Source: a bacterium
Lineage (GTDB): Bacteria; Gemmatimonadota; Gemmatimonadetes; Gemmatimonadales; Gemmatimonadaceae
Direction of reading: 5' to 3'
Assembly: GCA_021802745.1 (NCBI GenBank)
Contig: JAJZRK010000075.1
Coordinates: 1 to 13,732, forward strand
Length of the DNA stretch: 13,732 bases
A model generated the notes under the pieces. That model made no database searches and was not told the DNA's origin. It saw nothing but the letters and a program-made list of their open reading frames with translations. Positions 1 to 10,315 of the stretch are shown one piece after another; position 1 is the stretch's first letter; every line of letters begins with the position of its first letter. The position numbers and the translations under genes were made by a program.

Positions 1-317
1 TAGCTGGTGGCGTTCGGGTCGAGGCCGCTCTCGGCCATCCCCTGCGCCTTGAAGTAGCGCCAGTCGAAGCCGGGGCCGAAGTAGCGCTTGCCGTAGCGGC
101 GAAAGGTGTCGTCGTACCGGCTGGCGCTGCGCTCGGCGAGGCGGCGCGAGGCCGCACTGCGGGGCTGCTGCTGCGCGTGCAGGCATGCCGGCAGCAGGGC
201 CGCCGGCAGCAGGACCGCCGGCAGCAGGACCGCCGGCAGCAGGAGCGCAGCAAGCTGGAGCGACCATGCGCGATGCGGGGCGCGCGGTGCGCCCCCAGGG
301 CCGGAGGCCATCGGCAT
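1..317 (-). CDS. Exported lytic transglycosylase with SLT domain, N-terminal part, cut by the window edge
   Basis: Only the first 105 codons are in the window. The start is ATG at 317 (a second in-frame ATG is at 311), 5 nt after the DUF350 stop. No clear Shine-Dalgarno is seen, so translation may be coupled to DUF350. Residues 1-19 are polar with three Arg. Residues 20-46 are a long hydrophobic run made of four Leu-Leu-Pro-Ala-Val/Ala units. A signal peptidase I site (LHA before QQQ, residue 48) or a poor lipobox (LPAC, Cys45) follows. Residues 84-105 (FDWRYFKAQGMAESGLDPNA) match the start of a soluble lytic transglycosylase (SLT/goose-lysozyme-like) domain, with Glu96 in the 'ES' position of the catalytic acid. 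By family knowledge, such enzymes cleave murein glycan strands in the periplasm to form 1,6-anhydromuropeptides. The rest of the domain is off the edge, so the subfamily (MltF-like or other) cannot be set. Confidence 0.8.
   Translation of the reverse strand, partial: MPMASGPGGAPRAPHRAWSLQLAALLLPAVLLPAVLLPAALLPACLHAQQQPRSAASRRLAERSASRYDDTFRRYGKRYFGPGFDWRYFKAQGMAESGLDPNATS
187..246. repeat. Four tandem copies of a 15-bp unit inside the transglycosylase signal peptide
   Basis: Units lie at 187-201, 202-216, 217-231 and 232-246, with consensus GCCGGCAGCAGGACC. Units 2 and 3 are identical, and units 1 and 4 each differ at one base. Because 15 is a multiple of three, each unit adds five residues (Leu-Leu-Pro-Ala-Val/Ala) in frame to the hydrophobic core of the leftward gene's signal sequence. 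Copy-number change would lengthen or shorten that core without a frameshift. Confidence 0.95.
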
Positions 318-322
318 CGCCG

Positions 323-526
323 TCAGTTCAGCGCGTTGCCGATGATCATCGCAATCGAGATGAAGATCGACGCAACGAAGATCGCCACGGCGATGTTCCC
401 CTTGCTCAGTTCCGCCGGGAAGTTGACCTCGGGGGTGAGCCGGTCTATGACGCGGTAGCTCACGAACATCAGCACGACGCCGGCAATGGCGTAGAGCAGG
501 TTCAGGCCGATGATCTCGAGTTGCAC
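323..526 (-). CDS. Small DUF350 (UPF0719-like) inner-membrane protein
   Basis: This is a 67-residue protein starting at GTG 526. The start is chosen because GGAG lies 7 nt upstream (within CTCCGGAG) and because the first hydrophobic helix begins straight after it. An ATG 28 codons further up would add a Pro/Arg-rich, unrelated tail running through the promoter. Two hydrophobic helices are visible, about residues 5-22 (IIGLNLLYAIAGVVLMFVSY) and 46-64 (IAVAIFVASIFISIAMII). The polar loop between them contains VNFPAELSKGN. Loop and helix pattern fit the DUF350 domain, which occurs once in short proteins and twice in the longer YjfL type. Biochemical function of the family is not established. It precedes the transglycosylase gene by 5 nt, so an envelope role is plausible but inferred. 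Confidence 0.85.
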   Translation of the reverse strand: MQLEIIGLNLLYAIAGVVLMFVSYRVIDRLTPEVNFPAELSKGNIAVAIFVASIFISIAMIIGNALN

Positions 527-553
527 GATCGGGCTCCGGAGTTGTCGTTCCGG

Positions 554-582
554 ATTGTAGCACGCGCCGGGGCGGGCGGGAA
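554..582 (-). promoter_or_regulatory. Likely extended -10 promoter for the DUF350-transglycosylase operon
   Basis: On the minus strand TACAAT (554-559) matches the sigma-70 -10 hexamer at five of six positions. It is preceded by TGC, giving an extended TGn element (560-562). A weak -35 (TTCCCG, 577-582) sits 17 bp upstream. Transcription would begin near 547, leaving a leader of about 20 nt that holds the GGAG ribosome site before GTG 526. The call rests on motif match and spacing only. Confidence 0.55.
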
Positions 583-643
583 TGCCCGGAGCAGCCGTCG
601 CACCGGGCACACCGGTTGCCGTCTTCGGGACTTCGATCCAACG

Positions 644-672
644 TTGACGTCCGGTGCCGCGTCATTGTACCG
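644..672 (+). promoter_or_regulatory. Possible promoter for the VPS10/BNR gene (weak)
   Basis: TTGACG at 644-649 matches the -35 consensus at five of six positions and lies 60 nt before the ATG at 710. No convincing -10 hexamer is found at 16-18 bp spacing; the AT-richest stretch nearby is CATTGTAC (663-670). The rest of the 183-bp divergent gap (527-709) shows no clear operator or RNA structure. Confidence 0.22.
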
Positions 673-709
673 GCCTCCACTCGCTACCCACCCCCCACAG
701 GATCTGGGC

Positions 710-3700
710 ATGATGCGTGTTCAGCGGTTTCTGACCCTTGCGCTGCTGTCCGGCGTGGCGCTGACTCTCACCGCCGCCGGCCGCGGCGCCACGCATGCGC
801 CGTCGGCCGCGCCGGCCGTCGGCCCGGAGTCCGCGCTCGTCGCCGCGCTCAAGTGGCGCAACGTCGGCCCCGACCGCGGCGGCCGGTCCATCGCCGTGAG
901 CGGCGTGAAGGGACGCCCGAAAGAGGCCTACTTCGGCGCCGTCGGCGGCGGGCTGTGGAAGACGACCGATGGCGGCGAGACATGGGCGCCGGTGACCGAC
1001 GGCCAGGTGCGCTCCGCCTCGGTGGGCGCCGTGGCGGTGTCGGAATCGAATCCCGACCTCGTCTTCATCGGGATGGGCGAGACGTGCATTCGTGGCAACA
1101 TCATGGCCGGCGACGGCGTCTACAAATCCACGGATGCGGGCAAGACGTGGACGCACGTGGGCTTCGAGCAATCGGAGAACATCGCGAAGATTCGTATTCA
1201 TCCGACGAACCCGGACATCATTTGGGTCGCTGCCTTCGGCAGGCACTCCGCGCCGAACCCCGAGCGTGGCGTCTACAAGAGCAGCGACGGTGGCAAGACG
1301 TGGCGCCGCGTGCTCTTCCGCAACGATTCCACGGGGGCCATTGACCTGACCGTGGACCGCAACAACCCCAACGTGCTCTATGCGGCGCTGTGGCAGGCCT
1401 ACCGCACGGAATACACGATGTCGTCGGGCGGTGCGGGAAGTGGCCTGTTCAAGAGCACCGACGGCGGCGAGACGTGGACGGAAATCACGCGCAATCCGGG
1501 GATGCCGGCGGGCCTGATTGGGCGCATCGGCGTTGCCGTGTCACCGGCGAACTCCGGCCGCGTGTACGCGCTGGTGGAAAATGCCAAGGGCGGACTCTTC
1601 AAGTCGGACGATGCCGGCGCAACGTGGTCGCTGACCACCGACAACCGCAACGTGCGCCAGCGCGCGTTCTACTACACGCACGTGACCGCCGACCCGAAGA
1701 ACGCCGACGCGGTGTATATGCTCAACACGAGCGTGTTCCGGTCCACGGACCAGGGCAAGACGATGACGTCGGTGGGCAACGGCACGCACGGCGACTTCCA
1801 CGATCTTTGGGTGGACCCGGACGATCCGCAGCACCTGGTGATCGGCAACGACGGCGGCGGCGCCGTCTCCACGAACGGCGGACAGCGGTGGAGCGAGGAA
1901 GACTACCCGACCGAGCAGTTCTACCGCATCGCGACGACCGCGCACCTCCCGTACCACCTGTGCGGCTCGCAGCAGGACAACACGACGCTTTGCATTCCGT
2001 TCAACTGGAACCTGGGTCCGGCCCGTGGCCGCCAGATCGAGGGGCTGCCCGAGGCGCGCGGGCCGCAGGTGTGGTACACGGCGGGCGGCGGCGAGCCCGG
2101 CTACATGGCGCCCGACCCGAAGAACCCGGACATCTATTTTGCCGGCACCAACAACGGCGGCTTCCTCGACAAGTACGACCGGCGCCTAGGGCAGGGACGC
2201 GAGGTGAATCCGTATCCCTGGATGTACTCGGGCGAGCCGTCGAGCGAGATTCGCGAGCGCTGGCAGTGGACCTATCCGGTCATCTTCTCGCCGGCCAACC
2301 CGAACCTGCTTTACGTCTCGTCGCAGCGCGTCTGGCTCACGCCGGATGGCGGCAAGACGTGGACGGCGATCAGCGGCGACCTCACGCGCCACGACCCGAA
2401 GACGATGGGCCACTCGGGCGGCCCGATCACCGGCGACATGAACGGTCCCGAAGTGTACGCGGTGCTCTTCGCGCTCGGCCCGGGGAAGAAGAACACGAAC
2501 GTGCTGTGGACGGGGTCCGACGACGGCCTCGTGCACGTGACGCGCGACGGCGGCAAGACCTGGGCCAATGTGACACCGCGCGAGATGCCGGCGTTCGGGC
2601 GCGTCAGCATGATTGACGCCTCGGCGTTCAACGACGGCGCGGCCTACGTATCGGTGCGGCGGCCGCTCATGGATGACAAGGCGCCGTACATCTTCAAGAC
2701 GGCCGACTTCGGCCGGACGTGGACGAAGATCGTCACCGGCATCCGCGAGGACGACTACGTGCACACGGTGCGCGAAGATCCGTGGCGCCGCGGCCTGCTG
2801 TACGCGGCGGCGCAGCACGGCGTCTACCTGTCGTATGACGATGGCGCGCACTGGTCCTCGCTGCGCCTCAACATGCCCGACGCGCCGGTGTCGGACTTGC
2901 TGGTGAAGGAGAACGAGCTGGTGATCGCCACGCATGGCCGCGGCTTCTGGGTGCTCGACAATGCCTCGACCTTGCGCCAGGTGACGCCGGCCATCGCGGC
3001 GTCCGCCGGCCCGCACCTGTTCGCTCCGCCGGTGGCGTACCGTTCGGCGCTCGGCGCCACCATCAACTACTGGCTGAAGTCGCCCGCCAAGTCGGTGGTG
3101 ATTGACATCCTCGACGCGAGAGGAGATGTCATCCGGTCCTTCGTGCCCGATACGGCGCCGGCCGCCGCCCCGGCGGCGGGCGCGGGACGGCGGTTCGGCG
3201 GCAGCACGCCGCCGCCGCGGACGGCCGGGTTGCATCGCTTTGCGTGGGACCTCAACTATGCCGGCGCCACGACGTTTCCGGGGATGATCCTCTGGGGCGC
3301 GACGACGGCCGGTCCCGCCGCGCCGCCCGGCACCTACACCGTGCGGCTCAACGTGGACGGCGCCACCCAGAACCAGCCGCTGACGGTGAAGCGCAATCCG
3401 TTGAACAGCGATGTCACGGACGCCGACTTGCAGGCGCAGTTCGCCATGGCGCTCCGGATCCGCGACAAGGTCAGCGAGGCGAATCAGGCGGTGATTGACA
3501 TTCGCCGGGTGAAGGCGCAGGTGGCGGACCGCCTGAAGCGGGCGGACGATGGGGCGCTCAAGGCCGCGGGCGATCGCCTGACGCGCAACGCCGCCGACGT
3601 CGAGGATGACGTGTACCAGGTGCAGAACCAGAGCGGCCAGGATCCGTTGAACTTCCCGATCAAGATCAACAACCGCCTGGCCTCGCTGCTGCGGGTGGTC

Positions 3701-3901
3701 AGCGCCGGCGATGGCCGGCCGACGTCGAACATTCCGGAGATCTTCGCCATCCAGTCGGGCCAGCTGAAGGTGCAGACCGATCGCCTGGCGCAGGTATGGA
3801 AGACGGACCTCGCCGCGTTCAATCGCGAAGCGGCGCGGCTGAAGCTGCCGCCGGTTGATCCGAAGTGTGCGAAGGCGGAGGGGTGCATGGTGCAGCCGTA
3901 G
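710..3901 (+). CDS. Large exported VPS10/sortilin-like BNR (Asp-box) repeat protein
   Basis: This is a 1063-residue protein. ATG 710 is chosen because AGGA (699-702) lies 7 nt upstream and a signal peptide follows at once (MMRVQRFLTLALLSGVALTL, probable cut near Ala30). Eleven Asp boxes (S/T-x-D-x-G-x-T-W or close) begin near residues 84, 139, 190, 248, 298, 344, 387, 543, 610, 663 and 707. They imply about two stacked beta-propellers, as in the Sortilin/VPS10 and plant YCF48-like folds. HGRGFWVLDN (about 743-752) closes the propeller region. A beta-sandwich-like segment with a Pro/Ala/Gly-rich insert (about 820-845) and a helical C-terminus follow. Cysteines at 418/428 and 1053/1059 are spaced for disulfides. 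Proteins of this kind are often labelled 'glycosyl hydrolase', but I see no sialidase FRIP motif or catalytic set, so a binding or secretion role is at least as likely. Its substrate is unknown. Confidence 0.9.
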   Translation: MMRVQRFLTLALLSGVALTLTAAGRGATHAPSAAPAVGPESALVAALKWRNVGPDRGGRSIAVSGVKGRPKEAYFGAVGGGLWKTTDGGETWAPVTDGQVRSASVGAVAVSESNPDLVFIGMGETCIRGNIMAGDGVYKSTDAGKTWTHVGFEQSENIAKIRIHPTNPDIIWVAAFGRHSAPNPERGVYKSSDGGKTWRRVLFRNDSTGAIDLTVDRNNPNVLYAALWQAYRTEYTMSSGGAGSGLFKSTDGGETWTEITRNPGMPAGLIGRIGVAVSPANSGRVYALVENAKGGLFKSDDAGATWSLTTDNRNVRQRAFYYTHVTADPKNADAVYMLNTSVFRSTDQGKTMTSVGNGTHGDFHDLWVDPDDPQHLVIGNDGGGAVSTNGGQRWSEEDYPTEQFYRIATTAHLPYHLCGSQQDNTTLCIPFNWNLGPARGRQIEGLPEARGPQVWYTAGGGEPGYMAPDPKNPDIYFAGTNNGGFLDKYDRRLGQGREVNPYPWMYSGEPSSEIRERWQWTYPVIFSPANPNLLYVSSQRVWLTPDGGKTWTAISGDLTRHDPKTMGHSGGPITGDMNGPEVYAVLFALGPGKKNTNVLWTGSDDGLVHVTRDGGKTWANVTPREMPAFGRVSMIDASAFNDGAAYVSVRRPLMDDKAPYIFKTADFGRTWTKIVTGIREDDYVHTVREDPWRRGLLYAAAQHGVYLSYDDGAHWSSLRLNMPDAPVSDLLVKENELVIATHGRGFWVLDNASTLRQVTPAIAASAGPHLFAPPVAYRSALGATINYWLKSPAKSVVIDILDARGDVIRSFVPDTAPAAAPAAGAGRRFGGSTPPPRTAGLHRFAWDLNYAGATTFPGMILWGATTAGPAAPPGTYTVRLNVDGATQNQPLTVKRNPLNSDVTDADLQAQFAMALRIRDKVSEANQAVIDIRRVKAQVADRLKRADDGALKAAGDRLTRNAADVEDDVYQVQNQSGQDPLNFPIKINNRLASLLRVVSAGDGRPTSNIPEIFAIQSGQLKVQTDRLAQVWKTDLAAFNREAARLKLPPVDPKCAKAEGCMVQP

Positions 3902-3918
3902 GGCGCAACCGCACGGTG

Positions 3919-3956
3919 CGCGACGGGCTCCCGGCGAATGCCGGGAGCCCGTCGCG
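3919..3956 (+). terminator. Strong stem-loop terminator after the VPS10/BNR gene
   Basis: A perfect 17-bp inverted repeat (CGCGACGGGCTCCCGGC at 3919-3935 and its complement at 3940-3956) encloses a GAAT loop. It starts 18 nt after the BNR stop and is followed by only GTTTC, so the U-tract is short. It lies between convergent genes and may also stop osmC transcripts, although no T-run follows in that direction. Confidence 0.8.
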
Positions 3957-3985
3957 GTTTCGCGGTCGCTGCAGTCGGCGCTGCG

Positions 3986-4411
3986 TTAGCCGACGAGTGC
4001 CGCGTCAAGGGTCATCGGCACGGCGGCGAGCGCACGCGACACGATGCACCCGGTCTTGGTCTCCTCGGCGACCTGCTTGAATTCCTCGGCGGAGAGGCCG
4101 GGCACGACGCCGCGCGTCGTGAGCGCGATCTTCGTGATCGCGAAGCCGGCGTCCGTCTTGTCGGCGGTTACCACGGCGGTCGTCGTGACGTTCGTCACCG
4201 GCTTGCCGCGCTGGGCGAGCGTATTGGAGAGTGCCATGGAGAAGCAGGCGGCATGCGCCGCGCCGAGCAGTTCCTCGGGATTGGTGTCCTTGTTCCCCTC
4301 GAAGCGGCTGATGAACGAGTAGGGGCCGCTGAACGCGCCGCTGCCGACGGCCATCGTGCCGCGCCCCGACTTGAGGTCGCCAAACCACTGCGCTTCCGCC
4401 TTGCGATGCAT
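3986..4411 (-). CDS. osmC: OsmC-type organic hydroperoxide reductase
   Basis: This is a 141-residue protein, close to the 143 of E. coli OsmC, and similar to it along the whole length. It is a thiol-dependent peroxidase that reduces organic hydroperoxides in the cytoplasm. The peroxidatic Cys56 lies in GAAHAACFSMALS and the second redox Cys122 in TGCIVSRAL. The region DAGFAITKIAL (about 87-97) is nearly identical to the E. coli protein, and Arg36 and Glu47/48 sit in the expected active-site segments (SRFEG, NPEELLG). The start MHRKAEAQW at 4411 is preferred because it aligns with the family N-terminus and GGAGA lies about 9 nt upstream. A longer in-frame start at 4504 would add 31 unrelated residues. 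The 126-bp gap upstream holds no clear promoter, but its length suggests a unit separate from the regulator gene. Annotation as a general OsmC/Ohr family member is the only real alternative, and the motifs favour OsmC. Confidence 0.95.
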   Translation of the reverse strand: MHRKAEAQWFGDLKSGRGTMAVGSGAFSGPYSFISRFEGNKDTNPEELLGAAHAACFSMALSNTLAQRGKPVTNVTTTAVVTADKTDAGFAITKIALTTRGVVPGLSAEEFKQVAEETKTGCIVSRALAAVPMTLDAALVG

Positions 4412-4537
4412 ATGTTGACGTCTCCGTTCCGGTGTTGAGTGGTGATCCCCGAAGCTAATGCACGACGGCGCGGATGCGTGCCGAGTGCTCCCGGGGGCGG
4501 ACAACCTGGCGCGTGTGTTGAGCCGGTCGCTCGCCAG

Positions 4538-7500
4538 CTAGTCCGCGGCGGCCGGTTCCGTCTCGACGAGCGCGGGGTCGGCGCGCACAAGGTCCACGAG
4601 GGCTCCGCGCGAATCAATGCCGAGTTTCTCGAAGATGTTGGAGAGGTGGGTGCCGACCGTGCGCGCCGAGATATCGAGCGTGGCGCCCACTTCCTTGTTC
4701 GTCTTGCGCTGCGCAATGAGGCGCGCGATCTCCTGCTCGCGGCTCGTGAGGACGCCCGCGGAAGTCGAGGCGCGCACGGGCGGGCGGGCGCCGAGGTCGC
4801 GAATGGCGTCGCGCGTCAGCCGCAGTTCGCGTTCGGCGCCAAGCTGCTGAAAGACGGCGTGCACCTGCCGCAGGACGGCCAGCGCAGCATCGCGCGCTCC
4901 CTCCGCGGCGAGCAGTTGGGCGGCATTGAGCCGCAGCCGTGCGGCGTGGAAGACGAACGGGACGCGGTCGAGCTCGTCGGCCGCGGCGAGCATCGCCCGC
5001 GAGGCCTGCGGACTCTGGTCGCGGAAGCGGAGGTTCAGCGCGTCGGCCGCATCGGCCCACGCGGCGCCGAGCCGGTGATCGAGCAGGGCGGAGTCGGCGC
5101 GCAACCGCGCGGAGTCGCGCGCGGCCCCGTCAAAGTCCTTGATCCAGATGCGGGACTCGAGAATCACGGGGAGCAGCCGGTGAATGGCCCAGGCGCGATA
5201 GCCGTAGTGGTCAGCGAGGGCGAGTCCGTGCTCGCCATACCGAATCGCCGAGGCATAGTCGGCGGTGGCCAGCGCATAGGCGGCGCGCCCGATGTAGGCG
5301 GGAATCAGCACGTGCACGTCGTCCACGTGGCGCCCCGGCGCGTCGGCGTTGGCGCGCTGCCACGCCTCGTCAAAGCACGCCTTGGCGTCGGCGAGCTGGT
5401 CCTGCGCCAGCAGAATGAGCCCTTTCCACACGAGAAGACGCGGCAGGACGGTGCGGGAGGCGACGGCGCGCGCCAACGGCACCACGCTCTCGGCGACTTC
5501 GAGCCCCTTGCGCCAGTCGCCCACCGCTGAGGCGTGCTCGATGACGATCTCCCCCGTCCAGACGGAGAGCACCGGCGAGCCGGTCTCGGAGGCGATGACT
5601 TGCGCGGCTTCGAGATGCTCGGCGATCAGCGCGCCGTCGCCGGTGAAGCCGGCGAGCAGCGCCATGGCCCAGTGCGCCGACCACGCGACCGCCGGCTCCC
5701 CGACAACCCGCGCGTAGTGAAGGGCGCGCGTGGCGTGGTGGCGCGCGCGCTCGGCGGGTCCAGTCCATGCGTAGGCGAGGAGCAGCGCCCGATGCACGCG
5801 GGCGAGCAGTCCGTCGTCGCCGCGGCGCTCGGCGATCTCGAGCGCCTCGTCGAGGCTTCGCATCGCTTCGGTGGGCTCCCCCACGGCACGCAGTGCCGTC
5901 GCGCGGGCCACGAGCGCCTTCACCACGCCTTCGTCGTCACCGAGCGCCCGGCTGCGGAGGATGGCCGCGGTATAATGCGCGATCGCCTCGCTGGACCGGC
6001 CCGACCAGAAGGCGGAGAGTCCCATGCGGCGCTCCGCCTGCGCCACGAGGCCCGGGTCCGTCAGGCGCTCGGCTTCGAGGCGGACCTGCGACCACAGCGC
6101 GAAGGCGGCATCGTACTCGCCAAGCCGTTGTCTCGCCCGCGCGAGCCCCTGGAGGATGCCCAGCCGCGCGGCTCCGTCGTCCGGCGGCACCACGTGCGAC
6201 GCGCTGAGCGCCTGCTGAAAGAGCGCGGCGGCCTCGCGGTCGGCGTGGCGGGCGAGCGCGTCGCGTCCGGCGGCGGCGAGAAACGTGATGGCGCGCGGTG
6301 ACGAGGCGATGGTGCCGGAGCGCGCGTAGTGCCACGCGAGATCGTTGAGAAACTCCCCGGGCTCCGCGTCGTGGAACCGCTCGTACGCCTCGGCAATGGC
6401 CCGATGCAGCGCCTGGGCGCGCGACGGGCCGAGGGCGTCGTATACGCTGGCCTGCACCAGCGGGTGGTCGCACTCATACCAGAGTTCGCCGTCCACCGCC
6501 GACTCGGTGAGCAGGTGGCGCGCCGCGAGACTGGCCGTGGCGTCGAGAAACCGCGGCGCGTCGAGGCCGGTCAGCGGCTGCAGCAGGCGCGACGGGGCGC
6601 GGCGCTCGACCACGGCGACGAGGTCAAGCACGCGCCGGCTGTCCGGGTCCAGCGCATCGGCCCGGGCGAGGACGCCGTCGCGCACCGAGGCAGGGAGGGC
6701 GATGGTGTCGAGCAGGCCGTTGGCCGGCATGCGCCCGACCGGCAGCCCCAACCGCTCCACGGCTTTCAACATTTCCTCGACGAAGAACGGATTGCCCTGC
6801 GTACGTGCCATCAGGCGGTCGGTCAGCGCGTCGTGCAGCGCCGCCTCCTGCGGCAGGGCGTGACGCACCATTTGCGCCACATCCTCGCGGCCGAGCGGGT
6901 CGAGCGTGCGCGCCACCGCCAGCGAGGCACGCGTGAGGGAGCGCTCGATGGCGCGGAGGGCGGGCGCCGGGGTGCGATCGTACGGATTGTAGGCGACGAT
7001 GGCGCCGACGCGTGCGTTGCCAAGCTGCCGCAGCAGAAAGTGAATGAGTTCCAGCGACGACTCGTCGGCCCACTGGGCATTGTCGAGTGCGATGACGATG
7101 GGGCGCTGCGCGGCGGCGCGTCGGACGAATTGCGCGACGTGCCAGAACACGCGGGCCTTGCCCTCCGCGCTGGGGCGTTCGTCGCCGCGGTTTCCCCCGC
7201 GGCCGAGCGTCGGAAGAATCAACCCCAGTTCGTGCTCGGCGCCGCGGGCGAGCACGGCCACCGACGCCGGCCCCAGCTCCTGCACCAGCGCGGACAGCGC
7301 ATCGGCGACGATGGCGAACGGGAACGCGCCCTCGGCAGGGAAGGCCCGGCCGACGACGGCGAGACAGCCGTGCTCACGCGCGATGCTTTCGAGTTCCTCC
7401 AGCAGCCTCGTCTTGCCGAGCCCCGAGTCTCCGGAGAGGAAGAGGGCCCGGTGCCCGCCGGCGACAACCGATGCGACGAGTTCGTGCAACGCAGTGAGCT

Positions 7501-7588
7501 CGGCCGCGCGCCCCACAAGCGGCGACCGCGCGCGGGCCGTGGCCCGCACGCGGTCGATGGTGTCGGCTCGCACGGTCGGGCCCGGCAC
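4538..7588 (-). CDS. LAL-type regulator: AAA ATPase, TPR-like helical region, C-terminal LuxR helix-turn-helix
   Basis: This is a 1016-residue protein. Residues about 24-300 form an AAA_16/STAND-like ATPase: SPLVGRAAEL entry motif, Walker A GDSGLGKT (53-60), Walker B IVIALDNAQWAD (164-175). Residues about 400-900 are Ala/Leu/Arg-rich repeated helices of the TPR kind, usual for ligand or partner sensing. Residues 947-1002 are a GerE/LuxR DNA-binding domain (LTSREQEIARLI, TNKEV, ISARTVGTHLSNIFEKLGI). This is the MalT/LAL layout, in which ATP binding and an inducer control DNA binding. There is no N-terminal cyclase domain. The start is GTG at 7588, 8 nt after the ppdK stop, with GGAG about 11 nt upstream inside the ppdK end; a GTG at 7573 is a less likely alternative. 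The inducer and targets cannot be read from sequence. Close linkage to ppdK suggests co-transcription and perhaps control of central metabolism. A loose 6-bp stem (4506-4537) follows the stop. Confidence 0.9.
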   Translation of the reverse strand: MPGPTVRADTIDRVRATARARSPLVGRAAELTALHELVASVVAGGHRALFLSGDSGLGKTRLLEELESIAREHGCLAVVGRAFPAEGAFPFAIVADALSALVQELGPASVAVLARGAEHELGLILPTLGRGGNRGDERPSAEGKARVFWHVAQFVRRAAAQRPIVIALDNAQWADESSLELIHFLLRQLGNARVGAIVAYNPYDRTPAPALRAIERSLTRASLAVARTLDPLGREDVAQMVRHALPQEAALHDALTDRLMARTQGNPFFVEEMLKAVERLGLPVGRMPANGLLDTIALPASVRDGVLARADALDPDSRRVLDLVAVVERRAPSRLLQPLTGLDAPRFLDATASLAARHLLTESAVDGELWYECDHPLVQASVYDALGPSRAQALHRAIAEAYERFHDAEPGEFLNDLAWHYARSGTIASSPRAITFLAAAGRDALARHADREAAALFQQALSASHVVPPDDGAARLGILQGLARARQRLGEYDAAFALWSQVRLEAERLTDPGLVAQAERRMGLSAFWSGRSSEAIAHYTAAILRSRALGDDEGVVKALVARATALRAVGEPTEAMRSLDEALEIAERRGDDGLLARVHRALLLAYAWTGPAERARHHATRALHYARVVGEPAVAWSAHWAMALLAGFTGDGALIAEHLEAAQVIASETGSPVLSVWTGEIVIEHASAVGDWRKGLEVAESVVPLARAVASRTVLPRLLVWKGLILLAQDQLADAKACFDEAWQRANADAPGRHVDDVHVLIPAYIGRAAYALATADYASAIRYGEHGLALADHYGYRAWAIHRLLPVILESRIWIKDFDGAARDSARLRADSALLDHRLGAAWADAADALNLRFRDQSPQASRAMLAAADELDRVPFVFHAARLRLNAAQLLAAEGARDAALAVLRQVHAVFQQLGAERELRLTRDAIRDLGARPPVRASTSAGVLTSREQEIARLIAQRKTNKEVGATLDISARTVGTHLSNIFEKLGIDSRGALVDLVRADPALVETEPAAAD

Positions 7589-7596
7589 GCGGGTCG

Positions 7597-10263
<2,667 letters not shown>

Positions 10264-10270
10264 CGTGCGG

Positions 10271-10283
10271 CCCCTCCGAGGGG
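10271..10283 (-). promoter_or_regulatory. Hairpin overlapping the ppdK ribosome binding site
   Basis: On the mRNA, CCCC-UCGGA-GGGG (complement of 10271-10283) forms a short all-GC stem that includes part of the GGAGG Shine-Dalgarno (10273-10277), 9 nt before the GTG start. It could lower or tune ppdK translation. A stem of only four pairs is marginal. Confidence 0.4.
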
Positions 10284-10287
10284 TCGG

Positions 10288-10315
10288 CCGGCCGGGCGCC
10301 TAGACGCCCGACCGG
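10288..10315 (-). other. GC-rich stem-loop across the purF stop codon
   Basis: CGGGCG (10293-10298) and CGCCCG (10305-10310) pair around a 6-nt loop holding the purF stop codon. The stem extends by CCGG/CCGG beyond one C-A mismatch. There is no T-run, so it is not a standard intrinsic terminator. It may protect the purL-purF transcript end, act as a processing site or partly attenuate ppdK. Confidence 0.5.

Noticed and set aside
187..246. Tandem repeat as a CRISPR array
   Set aside because: The 15-bp units are contiguous with no spacers and are in frame with a protein-coding gene.
664..669. Second TACAAT on the minus strand as another promoter for DUF350
   Set aside because: It lacks the extended TG element and any -35-like hexamer at proper spacing; the copy at 554-559 is better in both.
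185..709. In-frame extension of the VPS10/BNR gene upstream of ATG 710, adding 175 residues
   Set aside because: It reads through the antisense of the transglycosylase repeat and DUF350 gene, gives low-complexity Pro/Ala and Arg-rich sequence, and would bury a good signal peptide and its ribosome site.
2186..3235. A 349-codon minus-strand frame inside the VPS10/BNR gene
   Set aside because: It is the antisense shadow of Asp-box repeat coding DNA, with Arg/His-rich composition and no family resemblance.
4506..4537. Possible terminator after the regulator gene (CTGGCG/CGCCAG)
   Set aside because: Only six base pairs with a 20-nt loop and no T-run; too weak to call.
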